A DNA stretch of 64,000 nucleotides from an uncultured Clostridia bacterium. Lineage in GTDB: Bacteria > Bacillota > Clostridia > Lachnospirales > Anaerotignaceae. The position numbers were made by a program, and so were the translations under genes. The stretch is taken from assembly GCA_910586765.1 (NCBI GenBank), contig CAJUJJ010000001.1, forward strand, positions 62,001 to 126,000. Direction: 5' to 3'. Below are positions 22,590 through 33,089 of the stretch, piece by piece. Numbering within the stretch: the stretch's first letter is position 1; every line of letters starts with the position of its first letter. The notes beneath the pieces are model-generated. The model ran no database searches. It was not told where the DNA came from and saw only the letters and a list, made by a program, of their open reading frames with translations.

Positions 22590-23834
22590 ATGCAATATGG
22601 ACTAATAGGTGAAAAACTAGGACACAGTTTTTCCAAAATAATACACGAAAAATTAGCAGACTACACTTATGATTTATACCCTTTACCAAAACAAGAATTA
22701 GCTTCTTTTTTAGAAAAAAAGGAATTTCGTGCCATCAATGTTACAATACCTTACAAAATAGCTGTTATGCCTTATTTATACGAAATTGACCAAAAAGCAC
22801 AGGCAGTAGGCTCTGTCAACACTATTGTAAACAGAAACGGTAATTTATACGGATATAATACAGATTTTGGCGGTTTTTTATATCTGCTGAAACACAACAA
22901 CATTGATGTCAAAAACAAAAAAGTGCTTGTATTAGGTAAAGGTGGTGCTTCTAAAGCAATTATTGCTGTGTTGCATTATTTACAGGCAAAACAAATTATT
23001 ACTGTTTATTACAAACCAAGTAATGACGCTGTTACATATGAGCAATGTCAAAAATTGCACAGTGATGCTGATGTCATTATAAATACCACTCCTGTAGGTA
23101 TGTATCCTAATTTAGATGGTTGCCCCATTGATTTAGAACATTACACAAAATGTAATGCAGTAGTAGATATTATATACAATCCTATTAAAACAAAATTATT
23201 GTTAGAAGCACAAAAACACAATATGATTGCAGTAGGCGGTTTGGAAATGCTCATTGCACAAGCAAAATATGCTGTCGAAATATTTTTAAATACATCTATA
23301 CCAGAATATAAAATTGACGACATATACAAAGAAATGCTTTTTGAGAAAAAAAATGTGGTATTGATAGGTATGCCCAGCAGCGGCAAAACTACTATAGGTG
23401 CAGAACTTGCCAAGTTACTTCATAAAGATTTTGTTGACATTGATGCTAAAATTGTTTCAAAAATTGGTATGCCTATTTCAAATTATTTTGAACAATATGG
23501 CGAAAATGCTTTTAGAGAAATCGAAACAGAAGTTACAAAAGAATTTTCAGGCAAAAACAATATTGTTATTTCTACTGGTGGCGGCTGTATCAAAAAGCCA
23601 GAAAATATGCTATATTTGTCTATGAATGGTGTAATACTTTTGATACAAAGAGATTTATCTAAATTAGTTATAGGAGAAGGCCGTCCTCTTTCCAGCAGTG
23701 TAAGTGCCCTAGAAAAAATGTATCAAGAACGTTTTCCTCTTTATATGCGTTACAGTCAAAAAAGCATAGAAAATAATACTACTACAGAATATGCTGTTAA
23801 ACAGGCATATCACGCTTATATGGAATTATTATAA
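22590..23834 (+). CDS. aroE-aroK: Shikimate dehydrogenase - shikimate kinase fusion
   Basis: The product has 414 residues in two parts. Residues 1-250 are AroE: GEKLGHSFS, NVTIPYK with the catalytic Lys, NTDFGGF, VLGKGGASKA for NADP, and NTTPVGMYP. Residues 255-414 are AroK: Walker A GMPSSGKTT near 260, DIDAKI, STGGGCI and EGRPLSS in the lid. It reduces 3-dehydroshikimate and then phosphorylates shikimate. The two enzymes catalyse consecutive steps, so the fusion can channel the intermediate. A DAHP synthase gene lies 4 kb away on the same strand. Confidence 0.94.
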   Translation: MQYGLIGEKLGHSFSKIIHEKLADYTYDLYPLPKQELASFLEKKEFRAINVTIPYKIAVMPYLYEIDQKAQAVGSVNTIVNRNGNLYGYNTDFGGFLYLLKHNNIDVKNKKVLVLGKGGASKAIIAVLHYLQAKQIITVYYKPSNDAVTYEQCQKLHSDADVIINTTPVGMYPNLDGCPIDLEHYTKCNAVVDIIYNPIKTKLLLEAQKHNMIAVGGLEMLIAQAKYAVEIFLNTSIPEYKIDDIYKEMLFEKKNVVLIGMPSSGKTTIGAELAKLLHKDFVDIDAKIVSKIGMPISNYFEQYGENAFREIETEVTKEFSGKNNIVISTGGGCIKKPENMLYLSMNGVILLIQRDLSKLVIGEGRPLSSSVSALEKMYQERFPLYMRYSQKSIENNTTTEYAVKQAYHAYMELL

Positions 23835-23844
23835 CAGCACAACA

Positions 23845-23876
23845 AAAAAAGCGACTTATAAAAGTCGCTTTTTTTC
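23845..23876. terminator. Bidirectional terminator between aroEK and brnQ
   Basis: AAAAAAAGCGACTT and AAGTCGCTTTTTTT form a symmetric stem that serves both convergent genes. Confidence 0.85.
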
Positions 23877-23944
23877 TCTTTCCGATTAAGATGAGATTAA
23901 GAAAGAAATATTATATTGAGAATTAGGGAATTTTCTCTTGTTTT

Positions 23945-25276
23945 TTATTCCTCAACAGTTTCTTCATCATCTGCTACAGCTAAACCTGCATTTTTATCTT
24001 TTATAAATGCACCAATTACACCACAGATAATTGTTGGAACAAGCCAGTTAAATCCATATGTTGCAAATGGTAATGATTTTACAAAGTCACAAGCTGTTAC
24101 GCCATAGTTAGATGCTGTTGTCAATATACTCATAATAAATGCACCTAATGCTGCTGCTTTATAAATATTGTCATTTTTAATATTATTTGCAAATAATGCC
24201 AATACGATAACTGCTAATGCTGCTGGATAAACTAAGTCTAATATAGGAGCGGATATAGAAACGATAGTATCCAAACCTACATTTGCTAATACAGCACTTA
24301 CTACGCAAGTAATAATAACAACTTGTTTATAACTTACTTTTCCTTTTGTTAATTCTTCAAAGAAAGAACCACAAGATGATGCCAAACCTACTGATGTTGT
24401 AAGGCAGGCAAATGAAACTACTACACCTAAGAATATAACGCCGCCTTGACCTAATAATGACTGCACAATTTCTACAATCAAGTTTGCTCTTGTAATGCTA
24501 TCTCCTGTGTGCAATGTAGACATTGTTGCTCCTAAATATGTTAAACCACCATAAATAATTAAAAGACCTATACCTGCAACAATCGCTGCACCGCCTGTTA
24601 CTAAGTTCTTTTCTCCTATAGAAGTATATCCTTTATCTTTTACCGTTTTCAATATAATAACACCAAAACAAAGTGCTGCTAAAACGTCTAATGTTTGATA
24701 ACCTGAAAGAACACCTGTCTGTACTACAGATTCAAGTTGTGTTGTGTCAGATATTGGGGCGATTGGGGAAATAAAGCCCTTTATAATCATAATCAACAAA
24801 CCAACAAATAATACTGGTGTCAAAAATTTACCGATAATATCCAAAACAGAAGACTCATTCAATGAAAGCACTATTGTAATCGCAAAGAATACAACACTTG
24901 TAATTGCTGTTACTGCAACATTTCCTGCTTCTAAACCAAATATTGGCATTACGCCCATTTCATATGTTGTAGCTGCTGTTCTTGGTATAGCAATACCAGG
25001 TCCTATACAAAGTACTGTAGCACAAGACAATATTACAGCAGGTATTCTACCTATATGGCTCATCATACCAGCAAAATCTGTATTTGCTCTAAGCATAGCA
25101 AATATCGCAACCAATGCCAAACCAATATCTGCTATGTAATAACTAACAAATCCTAGCCCCCAAGAAGCACCTGCTTGCATACCTAAAAATGGAGGGAAAA
25201 TAATATTACCAGCACCAAAAAACATTGAAAATAGTGCCAAACCGATAACAAACATATCTGCCTTTTGATTTTTCAT
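23945..25276 (-). CDS. brnQ: Branched-chain amino-acid permease BrnQ (LIVCS family)
   Basis: The 443-residue protein has about twelve membrane helices. The start LALFSMFFGAGNIIFPP is the LIVCS hallmark, and GPGIAIPRTAAT with SCATVLCIG continues the family pattern. It imports Leu, Ile and Val with Na+ or H+. It is a single gene with about 550 bp of empty AT-rich DNA upstream. Confidence 0.93.
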   Translation of the reverse strand: MKNQKADMFVIGLALFSMFFGAGNIIFPPFLGMQAGASWGLGFVSYYIADIGLALVAIFAMLRANTDFAGMMSHIGRIPAVILSCATVLCIGPGIAIPRTAATTYEMGVMPIFGLEAGNVAVTAITSVVFFAITIVLSLNESSVLDIIGKFLTPVLFVGLLIMIIKGFISPIAPISDTTQLESVVQTGVLSGYQTLDVLAALCFGVIILKTVKDKGYTSIGEKNLVTGGAAIVAGIGLLIIYGGLTYLGATMSTLHTGDSITRANLIVEIVQSLLGQGGVIFLGVVVSFACLTTSVGLASSCGSFFEELTKGKVSYKQVVIITCVVSAVLANVGLDTIVSISAPILDLVYPAALAVIVLALFANNIKNDNIYKAAALGAFIMSILTTASNYGVTACDFVKSLPFATYGFNWLVPTIICGVIGAFIKDKNAGLAVADDEETVEE

Positions 25277-25776
25277 TCAAATCACATTCCTTTCACTCAC
25301 TTTCACCCATTACACTATAAACAGTTTACAGTTTTTTTCCTTTTATATTTTCTTTCTTATCACATTGTCAACACCTCTCATCTTTCCCTTATACATATTT
25401 TACTATAAAATTGCTAAATAGTATAGAGAAATTTTGCATTTTTTTAAATTTTTTTTTGGAAATTATTAAAATACTCTCTGTTGTCTGTCAAATTCATATA
25501 TTATTGTTACTATTTTGCTTTTTTTTACTACATATATTACAAAATATTTCCTTTTATGAAACTATTTTTTATTTTATTTGAATACAACAATGTTATATAT
25601 ATACAAAAAATATGGATTTTTTATTTTTATTTCAGTTATTTTATATTTTATTGTTTTTATTTATGCACCAACTGTTTTTACTATATTTTTTTACTATTTC
25701 TTTTGGTCAAAAATAACAATGTTGTCATACAAATACAACATTTTTTTAACACTTTATTTATATCATTTATAAACAT
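25277..25776. other. AT-rich intergenic stretch without recognised features
   Basis: This 500-bp gap lies between brnQ and nifJ, which both point left. It is extremely AT-rich. Open frames on the plus strand encode low-complexity Phe/Tyr/Ile runs without ribosome sites, and I see no structured RNA. It must hold the brnQ promoter, but no clear consensus stands out. Confidence 0.6.
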
Positions 25777-25806
25777 AAAAAAGTGTAGGCAAATGCCTAC
25801 ACTTTC
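25777..25806 (-). terminator. Terminator of nifJ
   Basis: AAGTGTAGGC and GCCTACACTT with a 4-nt loop are followed by TTTTTTAT in minus sense, just downstream of nifJ. Confidence 0.85.
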
Positions 25807-25823
25807 TCATTTATATTACAATA

Positions 25824-28800
25824 TTATTTTACTTCTGCTGCTTTTTTCTGATATGTTTCCAATCTAGTTTTTGCATCTTCTTCACATTTCTGGAACAATT
25901 CTTCTGCGATTTCTGGGAATGTTCTTTGCAATGCACTATAACGTACTTCGCTTAACAAGAAATCTCTGAAGCTTGCTGTTGGCTCTTTAGAGTCTAATAT
26001 GAATGGATTTTTGCCTTCTGCTTTCAATTCTGGATTGAAGCGATACATATGCCAGTAACCTGCTTCTACAGCACGTTTGATTTCATTTTGTGCTCCAGAC
26101 ATACCGCCTTTTAATCCATGATTGATACATGGAGCATATGCAATAATCAATGATGGACCATGATATTTTTCAGCTTCCACCAATGCTTTTACAAGTTGGT
26201 TTTTATCTGCTCCCATTGCAACTTGTGCAACGTATACATAGCCATAGCTCATTGCCATCATACCAAGGTCTTTTTTCTTTACTCTCTTACCAGATGCTGC
26301 AAACTGTGCTACTGCTCCAGTTGGTGTAGCTTTAGAAGACTGTCCGCCTGTGTTGGAGTAAACTTCTGTATCAAATACCAATACATTTACATCTTCTCCA
26401 GATGCTAATACGTGGTCAAGTCCGCCGTAGCCAATATCATAAGCCCAACCGTCACCACCAAATATCCACTGTGATTTTTTAACAAGTTGGTCTTTATTTT
26501 CTAATACATAAGAAACAATATTTTTTGCTTCTGCATCGCTGCCAGAATAGTTTGTCAATGCTTCTACTACTGCATCAGATGCTGCTCTGGAGTTTTCTCC
26601 ATCTTCCATTGTTTCTATCCATTTATCAACAACACCTGCAACAGATGCGTCAATTGCTTTTAATGCTTCCAATTTATCTTTTAAGCCATTTCTCATCTGT
26701 TTTACAGCGGAGAACATACCAAGACCAAATTCTGCATTATCTTCAAATAATGAGTTTGCCCATGCTGGACCTCTGCCTTTACTATTTACTGTATATGGCA
26801 TAGATGGTGCAGAACCACCCCAAATTGAAGAACAGCCTGTTGCATTTGCAACATACATTCTATCACCAAATAATTGTGTTACCAATTTTGCATATGGTGT
26901 TTCTCCACAGCCTGCACAAGCTCCAGAGAACTCAAGTAATGGCTGTTCGAACTGACTGCCTTTTACAGTACCTTTATTTGCAAGATTTGCTTTAGGTGCA
27001 ACTTTATCTACTGCATAATCCCAGTTTGCAATTTCTGCTTCTTGTGTTGAAAGTGATTTCATAATCAATGCTTTTCCTGGTGCTGGACATACTTCTGCAC
27101 AGCTTCCACAGCCCAAGCAGTCAAGTACAGATACTTGCATTCTAAATTTCAAGCCATCTGCACCTTTTAATCCTTTTGGTGCTACTGCTGTAAATCCTTC
27201 TGGTGCTGCTTTTACTTCTTCTTCTGTCAACAAGAATGGACGGATAGAAGCATGAGGACATACATAAGAACATTGATTACATTGTATACATTTATCTGGT
27301 TGCCATTCTGGTACATCTACTGCAACACCACGTTTTTCATATGCTGCTGTACCACATGGGAATGTACCATCTTCTCTACCATTGAATGCACTTACTGGTA
27401 ATTTGTCTCCCTCTTGTGCGTTCATTGGGTCTACGATATTCTTTACAAAATCTGTTTTTGGTCTTTCTGCTTTTACTTCTGTATCAACAGCATTTGCCCA
27501 TTCTGCTGGAATATCAATTTTAACAGCTCCATCTACACCTTTATCTACAGCAGCATAATTCATATTTAATATAGTATCGCCTTTTTTGCCATAGGATTTT
27601 GTGATAGCTGCTTTCATATATTCCACTGCTTTTTCAATAGGAATGATATTTGCTAATTTAAAGAAAGCTGCTTGTAATACTGTGTTAATTCTATTTCCTA
27701 AGCCGATTTCTTTTGCAATATCTGTACCATTGATAGTATAGAAATTGATTTTCTTTTCTGCTAATTGTTTTTTAATGCTTGCTGGTAACTGTTTGTCCAA
27801 TTCTTCAGGTGTCCAAACTGTATTTAACAAGAATGTTCCGCCTTCTTGCAAATCAGAAACCATATCATACAAATGTACATATTCTTGTTTATGGCAAGCA
27901 ACAAAGTTTGCTGTTTTTACAAGATATGTGGAGCGAATTGGTTTTTTACCAAAACGTAAGTGAGATTGTGTAATACCACCGGATTTTTTAGAGTCATAGC
28001 TAAAGTAAGCCTGTGCATACATATCTGTATGGTCACCAATGATTTTAATGGAGTTTTTGTTAGCACCTACTGTACCATCTGCACCCAATCCCCAGAATTT
28101 GCAGCTGATTGTACCATCATTTCCAGTAACGTCAACTTCTTCTCCTACTGCAAGAGAATGATTTGTTACGTCATCTACAATACCCATTGTGAAATGATTT
28201 TGTGGTTTATCCAATTTCAAGTTTTCATATACTGCTATAAATTGTGCAGGTGTAACGTCTTTAGAACCTAAACCATAACGTCCAGCTACTATTACAGGAG
28301 CATCGCCTGCTTCATATACTGCTGTACATACATCTTGATATAATGGCTCGCCTAATGCACCAGGTTCTTTTGTTCTATCCAATACTGCAATTTTCTTTGC
28401 TGTTTTAGGAATTGCAGCTAATAATTTTTCTGCCACAAATGGTCTGAACAAATGTACTTTTACAAGACCAACTTTTTCGCCTTTTGCTGTTAAATAATCA
28501 ATTGTTTCTTCTATTGCTTCACAAGCAGAACCCATTGCTATAATGACACGTTCTGCATCAGCAGCACCATAGTAATTGAACAAATCATAATTTCTGCCTG
28601 TAATTCTGCTGATTTCTTTCATATATTGTTCTACTACTGCTGGCAAAGCATCATAGAATTTGTTAGATGCTTCTCTTGCTTGGAAGTAAATGTCAGGATT
28701 TTGTGCTGTACCTCTAATGACAGGGTGTTCTGGATTTAAAGCATTTCTCTTAAATGTGTTTACTGCGTCCCAGTCAAGTATTTTTGCTAATTCATCATAG

Positions 28801-29360
28801 TCAATACATTCTATTTTTTGAATTTCGTGGCTTGTTCTGAAACCATCAAAGAAATGTACAAATGGTACTCTACCCTTTATTGCAGAAAGATGTGCCACAG
28901 ATGCTAAATCCATTACTTCTTGTACACTGTTTGAAACGAGCATAGCAAAACCTGTTTGACGGCAAGCCATAACGTCAGAATGGTCACCAAAAATAGATAA
29001 CGCCTGTGCTGTTAATGCACGAGCACTTACATGAAATACACCTGGTAACAATTCACCAGCAATTTTATACATATTAGGTATCATCAACAACAAACCTTGT
29101 GATGCTGTATATGTTGTTGTCAATGCTCCAGCGGCAAGAGAACCATGTACTGTTCCTGCTGCACCTGCTTCAGACTGCATTTCTACTACTTTTACTGTTT
29201 GACCAAAAAGATTTTTCTTTCCATTTGCAGCCCAGTCATCTGTTTTTTCAGCCATTGGGGAAGATGGAGTGATAGGGAAAATACCAGCTACTTCTGTAAA
29301 CGCATAGGAAGCGTAAGCAGCAGCTTCATTTCCGTCCATAGTTTTCATTACTTTAGACAT
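25824..29360 (-). CDS. nifJ: Pyruvate:ferredoxin (flavodoxin) oxidoreductase
   Basis: The single-chain enzyme of 1178 residues matches the usual length of about 1170-1190. The N-terminal pyruvate domain (GIFPITPSSPMAEKTD) is followed by the gamma-type region. Two [4Fe-4S] ferredoxin motifs lie near 690 (CIQCNQCSYVCP) and 748 (CLGCGSCAEVCP). The CAGCGETP cluster ligands are near 812 and the thiamine pyrophosphate site (GDGWAYDIGYGG, SNTGGQSSKATPTGA) near 970-1010. It splits pyruvate to acetyl-CoA and CO2 and reduces ferredoxin, central to anaerobic energy metabolism. The ribosome site is GGAGG. Codon use is less AT-rich than neighbouring genes, as expected for a highly expressed gene. Confidence 0.97.
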   Translation of the reverse strand: MSKVMKTMDGNEAAAYASYAFTEVAGIFPITPSSPMAEKTDDWAANGKKNLFGQTVKVVEMQSEAGAAGTVHGSLAAGALTTTYTASQGLLLMIPNMYKIAGELLPGVFHVSARALTAQALSIFGDHSDVMACRQTGFAMLVSNSVQEVMDLASVAHLSAIKGRVPFVHFFDGFRTSHEIQKIECIDYDELAKILDWDAVNTFKRNALNPEHPVIRGTAQNPDIYFQAREASNKFYDALPAVVEQYMKEISRITGRNYDLFNYYGAADAERVIIAMGSACEAIEETIDYLTAKGEKVGLVKVHLFRPFVAEKLLAAIPKTAKKIAVLDRTKEPGALGEPLYQDVCTAVYEAGDAPVIVAGRYGLGSKDVTPAQFIAVYENLKLDKPQNHFTMGIVDDVTNHSLAVGEEVDVTGNDGTISCKFWGLGADGTVGANKNSIKIIGDHTDMYAQAYFSYDSKKSGGITQSHLRFGKKPIRSTYLVKTANFVACHKQEYVHLYDMVSDLQEGGTFLLNTVWTPEELDKQLPASIKKQLAEKKINFYTINGTDIAKEIGLGNRINTVLQAAFFKLANIIPIEKAVEYMKAAITKSYGKKGDTILNMNYAAVDKGVDGAVKIDIPAEWANAVDTEVKAERPKTDFVKNIVDPMNAQEGDKLPVSAFNGREDGTFPCGTAAYEKRGVAVDVPEWQPDKCIQCNQCSYVCPHASIRPFLLTEEEVKAAPEGFTAVAPKGLKGADGLKFRMQVSVLDCLGCGSCAEVCPAPGKALIMKSLSTQEAEIANWDYAVDKVAPKANLANKGTVKGSQFEQPLLEFSGACAGCGETPYAKLVTQLFGDRMYVANATGCSSIWGGSAPSMPYTVNSKGRGPAWANSLFEDNAEFGLGMFSAVKQMRNGLKDKLEALKAIDASVAGVVDKWIETMEDGENSRAASDAVVEALTNYSGSDAEAKNIVSYVLENKDQLVKKSQWIFGGDGWAYDIGYGGLDHVLASGEDVNVLVFDTEVYSNTGGQSSKATPTGAVAQFAASGKRVKKKDLGMMAMSYGYVYVAQVAMGADKNQLVKALVEAEKYHGPSLIIAYAPCINHGLKGGMSGAQNEIKRAVEAGYWHMYRFNPELKAEGKNPFILDSKEPTASFRDFLLSEVRYSALQRTFPEIAEELFQKCEEDAKTRLETYQKKAAEVK

Positions 29361-29929
29361 AAATTTTTTCCTCCTTAAATAAATAAATTACGTTAATAGC
29401 TTACTTTTATCCATACGGATTGTATAAAAGTAGTATAACCATAAATCAATTTTTGAACAGTATTATTATTTCTAAAACAATAAAAATAGAATTTTATTAT
29501 TGTTTTTTATACCATTGATATTTAGTGAACTACCCATTGTCTAAAGCCAATGAGCTTCCTGCTTCATAGACCTCGTAACCTACTATCTCCACAGGCGTAA
29601 ATTCGGGCTGTACCATCCCTATATATTTTAATACTTTTGGCTACCTTAACTCACCATCTAAAGCCAGTAGGATTGTGGTAGCCTTATTTCAAAAATTTTG
29701 CCAATTTATATACTATTTCTAACAGATTAATATACAAAATTTTGACATCGTGATTATTGTTATACCGCTAATAATTGAATTATACATTCTTTTTTACAAT
29801 ATTTCAATGGAAAAGCTGTAAAAATATACTAAGTTCTTTATTTTGTACAGTGACAAATATAACAATATCGTTATTATCAAAAATGTTTTATGTTTTTTGT
29901 GTATATTATACAGCTATTGTTTTATATTT
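29361..29929. other. Intergenic region with nifJ promoter and an IS200/IS605-like relic
   Basis: The part next to nifJ should hold its promoter and leader. The middle (29519-29700) is a GC-richer relic described separately. The rest, up to the next gene, is AT-rich with no feature I recognise. Confidence 0.5.
29519..29700 (-). mobile_element. Relic of an IS200/IS605-type right end
   Basis: In minus sense an open stretch ends in TAG at 29530-29532 and reads as the last residues of a protein (GMVQPEFTPVEI, then YEVYEAGSSLA). It is followed by the hairpin CATTGGCTTTAGACAATG. This pattern, a GAAGCAGGAAGC box then a small subterminal hairpin containing TTTAG, is what I associate with 3' ends of tnpB elements. 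A second CTAAAGCC box is at 29671-29678. No transposase gene remains. Confidence 0.45.
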
Positions 29930-30988
29930 TTAAGGTTGATTTTGTACTAATAAATACTGGTAATTGTCTTTGAGCATTTTTTTCATTTCTACAAAAGGAA
30001 TTGCATATTCCTGTTTCACACCATATTCATTATCCCAATATACTATCAATCCTCTGTCTTTATCAAAATAAAACTGTTGTTCTGTTTGTTCTGGCAGTTC
30101 TTTCAAAGAAATATCAAGCTCTTTTGCTAATTTTTGTTTATAGTCTTTTTTGCGGAACAAATCTCCCAATTTTATCATTTTTTGTGTTTGAAAATCAATA
30201 TTGATTGTTTTCTGTACTTGTCTTTTCTCTTGCTCATTTTCTATTTCTGCCAAAAATATAATGCTAAGCATTTCCTTACTTCTATAAGGTACTGTATACT
30301 CTGCTTTTAAATTTGATTTTACAGCTTCTTTTTGATTTTGTGTCATAAAGTCTTGTATTTTATCTGTAATGTCACTAGATAATCTATGATTTAAACTTTT
30401 CTCATAATTGCTGTCATTCAAACCTACAATCACAGGTACTTCTACATCATAACAACGATTTTCTCTTTTATAAATCATTTCATTTTTATATACAATAGGT
30501 CTTTGTATTGCTTCCGTTCTTAATGTAATTTGCTTTTGTTTTCCGTTCCATACAATATTAGTGTCAAAATTTTCTTCCATAAAATCTGCTGTAACATAAG
30601 TACAGCCATTTTTTATAACTGGTGGGTCTTTTAATATTACACTATATCCATTTACAGCCGCTTTTTGTTTATCTGTTTCTATTCTGATATTTTTTCCTTG
30701 ATATTGTATTACTGTAGCATTTGTTTGTTTTTCCCATGTAATGCTTCCTTTTAATTCTTCTATTACCCACCTAAGAGGAATTAAAAGTTTTTGGCTTTGT
30801 TCATCTATCACAGGTAAATTTTTTACGGTTTCATCAAATATTTTTGTACTTCCATTTATTGTATATTCTTCTTTTCCAATCGCAAATTCCATTTCATCAT
30901 CTGTATTCAAATACATTCCTACATAAACAGAAGAACATATCATAACACCTGCGGCAACAGCAATCACCGTCAACTTTTTCAGTGTCAT
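29930..30988 (-). CDS. Membrane-anchored protein with stalk and DUF3298-like domains
   Basis: The 352-residue protein begins with an uncleaved or cleaved N-terminal hydrophobic segment (residues 6-25). Residues about 35-155 resemble a copper-amine-oxidase-like stalk domain (LLIPLRWVIEELKGSITWEK, TYVTADFMEENF). Residues about 170-350 resemble DUF3298/RsiV-type extracytoplasmic domains (VEVPVIVGLND, INIDFQTQKMIKLGDLF). ATG 30988 follows GGCGG. It lies 67 bp downstream of aspS. The function is unknown; a surface sensor or anti-sigma-like role is only a family analogy. Confidence 0.7.
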   Translation of the reverse strand: MTLKKLTVIAVAAGVMICSSVYVGMYLNTDDEMEFAIGKEEYTINGSTKIFDETVKNLPVIDEQSQKLLIPLRWVIEELKGSITWEKQTNATVIQYQGKNIRIETDKQKAAVNGYSVILKDPPVIKNGCTYVTADFMEENFDTNIVWNGKQKQITLRTEAIQRPIVYKNEMIYKRENRCYDVEVPVIVGLNDSNYEKSLNHRLSSDITDKIQDFMTQNQKEAVKSNLKAEYTVPYRSKEMLSIIFLAEIENEQEKRQVQKTINIDFQTQKMIKLGDLFRKKDYKQKLAKELDISLKELPEQTEQQFYFDKDRGLIVYWDNEYGVKQEYAIPFVEMKKMLKDNYQYLLVQNQP

Positions 30989-31012
30989 TCTATTTCCGCC
31001 TTTCCTTTTATT

Positions 31013-31042
31013 ATCAGCGTTACGATAAAACCATAACGCTGA
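31013..31042 (-). repeat. Hairpin between aspS and the next gene
   Basis: TCAGCGTTA and TAACGCTGA form a stem with a loop of about 12 nt. It lacks a U-run, so it looks like an RNA-processing or stability hairpin rather than a terminator. Confidence 0.55.
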
Positions 31043-31055
31043 CAATAAGAGTTAT

Positions 31056-32849
31056 TTATTCTTTTTCTTTTATTATAGCAATTCCCAATTCCTCAAGCTG
31101 TTTTTGCTCTACTACATTTGGTGCATCTGTCATAGGACAAGAAGCATCTTTTACTTTTGGAAATGCTATGACATCTCTTATACTTGTTGCACCAGACATT
31201 AACATAATAATTCTATCTAATCCAAATGCAAGACCACCATGAGGAGGTACACCATATTTAAAAGCATCTAACAAAAATCCAAATCTTTCCTGCGCATCTT
31301 CTGGTTCAAATCCCAACAATTCAAACATTTTTTGTTGTATATCTCTGCGGTGTATTCTAATACTGCCTCCACCTAATTCATAGCCATTTAACACAATATC
31401 ATATGCTTTTGCTCTTACTGCACTAGGGTCTTTTTCCAACAATTCCAAATCTTGTTCCATAGGTGCTGTAAATGGGTGGTGTACAGCGACATATCTATTT
31501 TCTTCTTCGTCCCATTCCAACATAGGAAATTCTGTTATCCACAAAAATGCAAAATCATTTGCTTTTGTTAACTCTAATCTTCTGGAAAGCTCTAATCTTA
31601 ACGCTCCCAATGCGTCAAATACAACTTTATTTTTATCTGCACAAATCAATATCAAATCTCCTGCTTTTGCGTCCATAGCGTCTACAATTTCCTGCAATTT
31701 TTCAGGAGAAAAGAATTTTGCAATTTGAGATTTTAATGTGCCATCTGCATTTACCACTATCCAAGCCAATCCTTTTGCTTGATATGTTTTTACAAATTCT
31801 ACAAGGCTATCAATTTGTTTTCTTGGGAAATTACCACAGCCTTTTGCATTGATTGCTCTTACACTTCCGCCATTTTCTAAAGCATTTTTAAATACTACAA
31901 ATTCTGTTTCTTTTACAATATCGGAAATATTTTTTAATTCCATACCAAAACGAATATCTGGTTTATCAGAACCAAAACGCTCCATAGCTTCTTTATATGT
32001 CATTCTTTGCAAAGGCAATTTGATTTCTACATCAAGCAATTCTTTAAATACTTTTTGCATCATTCTTTCATTGATGTCCATAATATCATTTTCATCTACA
32101 AAAGAAAGTTCCATATCTACTTGTGTAAATTCTGGCTGTCTGTCTGCTCTTAAATCCTCATCTCTAAAACATTTTGCAATTTGATAATATCTATCCATAC
32201 CAGAAACCATTAATAATTGTTTATAAAGTTGTGGAGATTGTGGCAAACCATAAAAATTGCCAGGGTGTACACGGCTTGGTACTAAATAATCTCTTGCTCC
32301 TTCTGGTGTACTTTTTCCTAGTATAGGTGTTTCAATTTCCAAAAATCCTTCTGCATCTAAAAAAGAATGTATTACTTGAACAACTTTATGTCTTAACATA
32401 ATATTTTTTAACTGGCTTGGTCTTCTCAAGTCAAGATATCTATGTTTTAATCTCAAATCGTCTTTTACTGTTACACTATCTTCAATTTGAAAAGGTAAAG
32501 CATCACTTTCAGACAATATTCTAAATTCTTCTGCAATGATTTCAATTTTACCTGTTTTCATATTTTCATTGATATTTTCTGCTGTTCTTGCACTTACTTT
32601 TCCCTTTACTGCTAATACAAATTCACTGCGTACCATTTCTGCCTTTTCAAACAGTGCTTTTTCTGCTGTATTGCCATCTACCACAATCTGCACAATACCT
32701 GTTCTATCTCTTAATGCTATAAACAGAAGTTGTCCCAAATCTCGACGTCTTTGTACCCAACCCATCACTGTGACATTTTCGCCAATCATTGTTTCACTCA
32801 CTTCTGCACACATATGGCTTCTTTTTAAGCCTGTCATATATTCTCCCAT
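31056..32849 (-). CDS. aspS: Aspartyl-tRNA synthetase
   Basis: The 597-residue class II synthetase has an N-terminal OB anticodon-binding domain (VTVMGWVQRRRDLGQLLFIALRD). Motif 2 is FRDEDLRADRQPEFTQ and motif 3 is GGLAFGLDRI. A bacterial-type GAD insertion domain lies near 300-420. Its length fits bacterial AspRS. ATG 32849 has AAGGAG at a proper distance; the TTG at 32858 is too close to it. It charges tRNA-Asp, and possibly tRNA-Asn in organisms using amidotransferases. Confidence 0.96.
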   Translation of the reverse strand: MGEYMTGLKRSHMCAEVSETMIGENVTVMGWVQRRRDLGQLLFIALRDRTGIVQIVVDGNTAEKALFEKAEMVRSEFVLAVKGKVSARTAENINENMKTGKIEIIAEEFRILSESDALPFQIEDSVTVKDDLRLKHRYLDLRRPSQLKNIMLRHKVVQVIHSFLDAEGFLEIETPILGKSTPEGARDYLVPSRVHPGNFYGLPQSPQLYKQLLMVSGMDRYYQIAKCFRDEDLRADRQPEFTQVDMELSFVDENDIMDINERMMQKVFKELLDVEIKLPLQRMTYKEAMERFGSDKPDIRFGMELKNISDIVKETEFVVFKNALENGGSVRAINAKGCGNFPRKQIDSLVEFVKTYQAKGLAWIVVNADGTLKSQIAKFFSPEKLQEIVDAMDAKAGDLILICADKNKVVFDALGALRLELSRRLELTKANDFAFLWITEFPMLEWDEEENRYVAVHHPFTAPMEQDLELLEKDPSAVRAKAYDIVLNGYELGGGSIRIHRRDIQQKMFELLGFEPEDAQERFGFLLDAFKYGVPPHGGLAFGLDRIIMLMSGATSIRDVIAFPKVKDASCPMTDAPNVVEQKQLEELGIAIIKEKE

Positions 32850-33089
32850 AATATTCAAATCTCCTTACACTATAATAATGAACTACATCTTACTATAATC
32901 ATTTTTGCTAAAAATGTAAATATCAGAAATCAAAAAAATGCTGAAAAAACTTATTTTTATTTTATACTATGTTTTTCATGCACTAACTTTTTTGAATAAT
33001 ATAGATTTTTTGACTTTACTATTAAAATACGTTATACTAATACAAAACAATTATTACAATTATTTCTTCAAAAGGGGGAACATTACTTT

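Noticed and set aside
25481..25867. 128-residue plus-strand frame between brnQ and nifJ
   Set aside because: It is low-complexity Phe/Tyr/Ile, has no ribosome site and overlaps the end of nifJ and its terminator.
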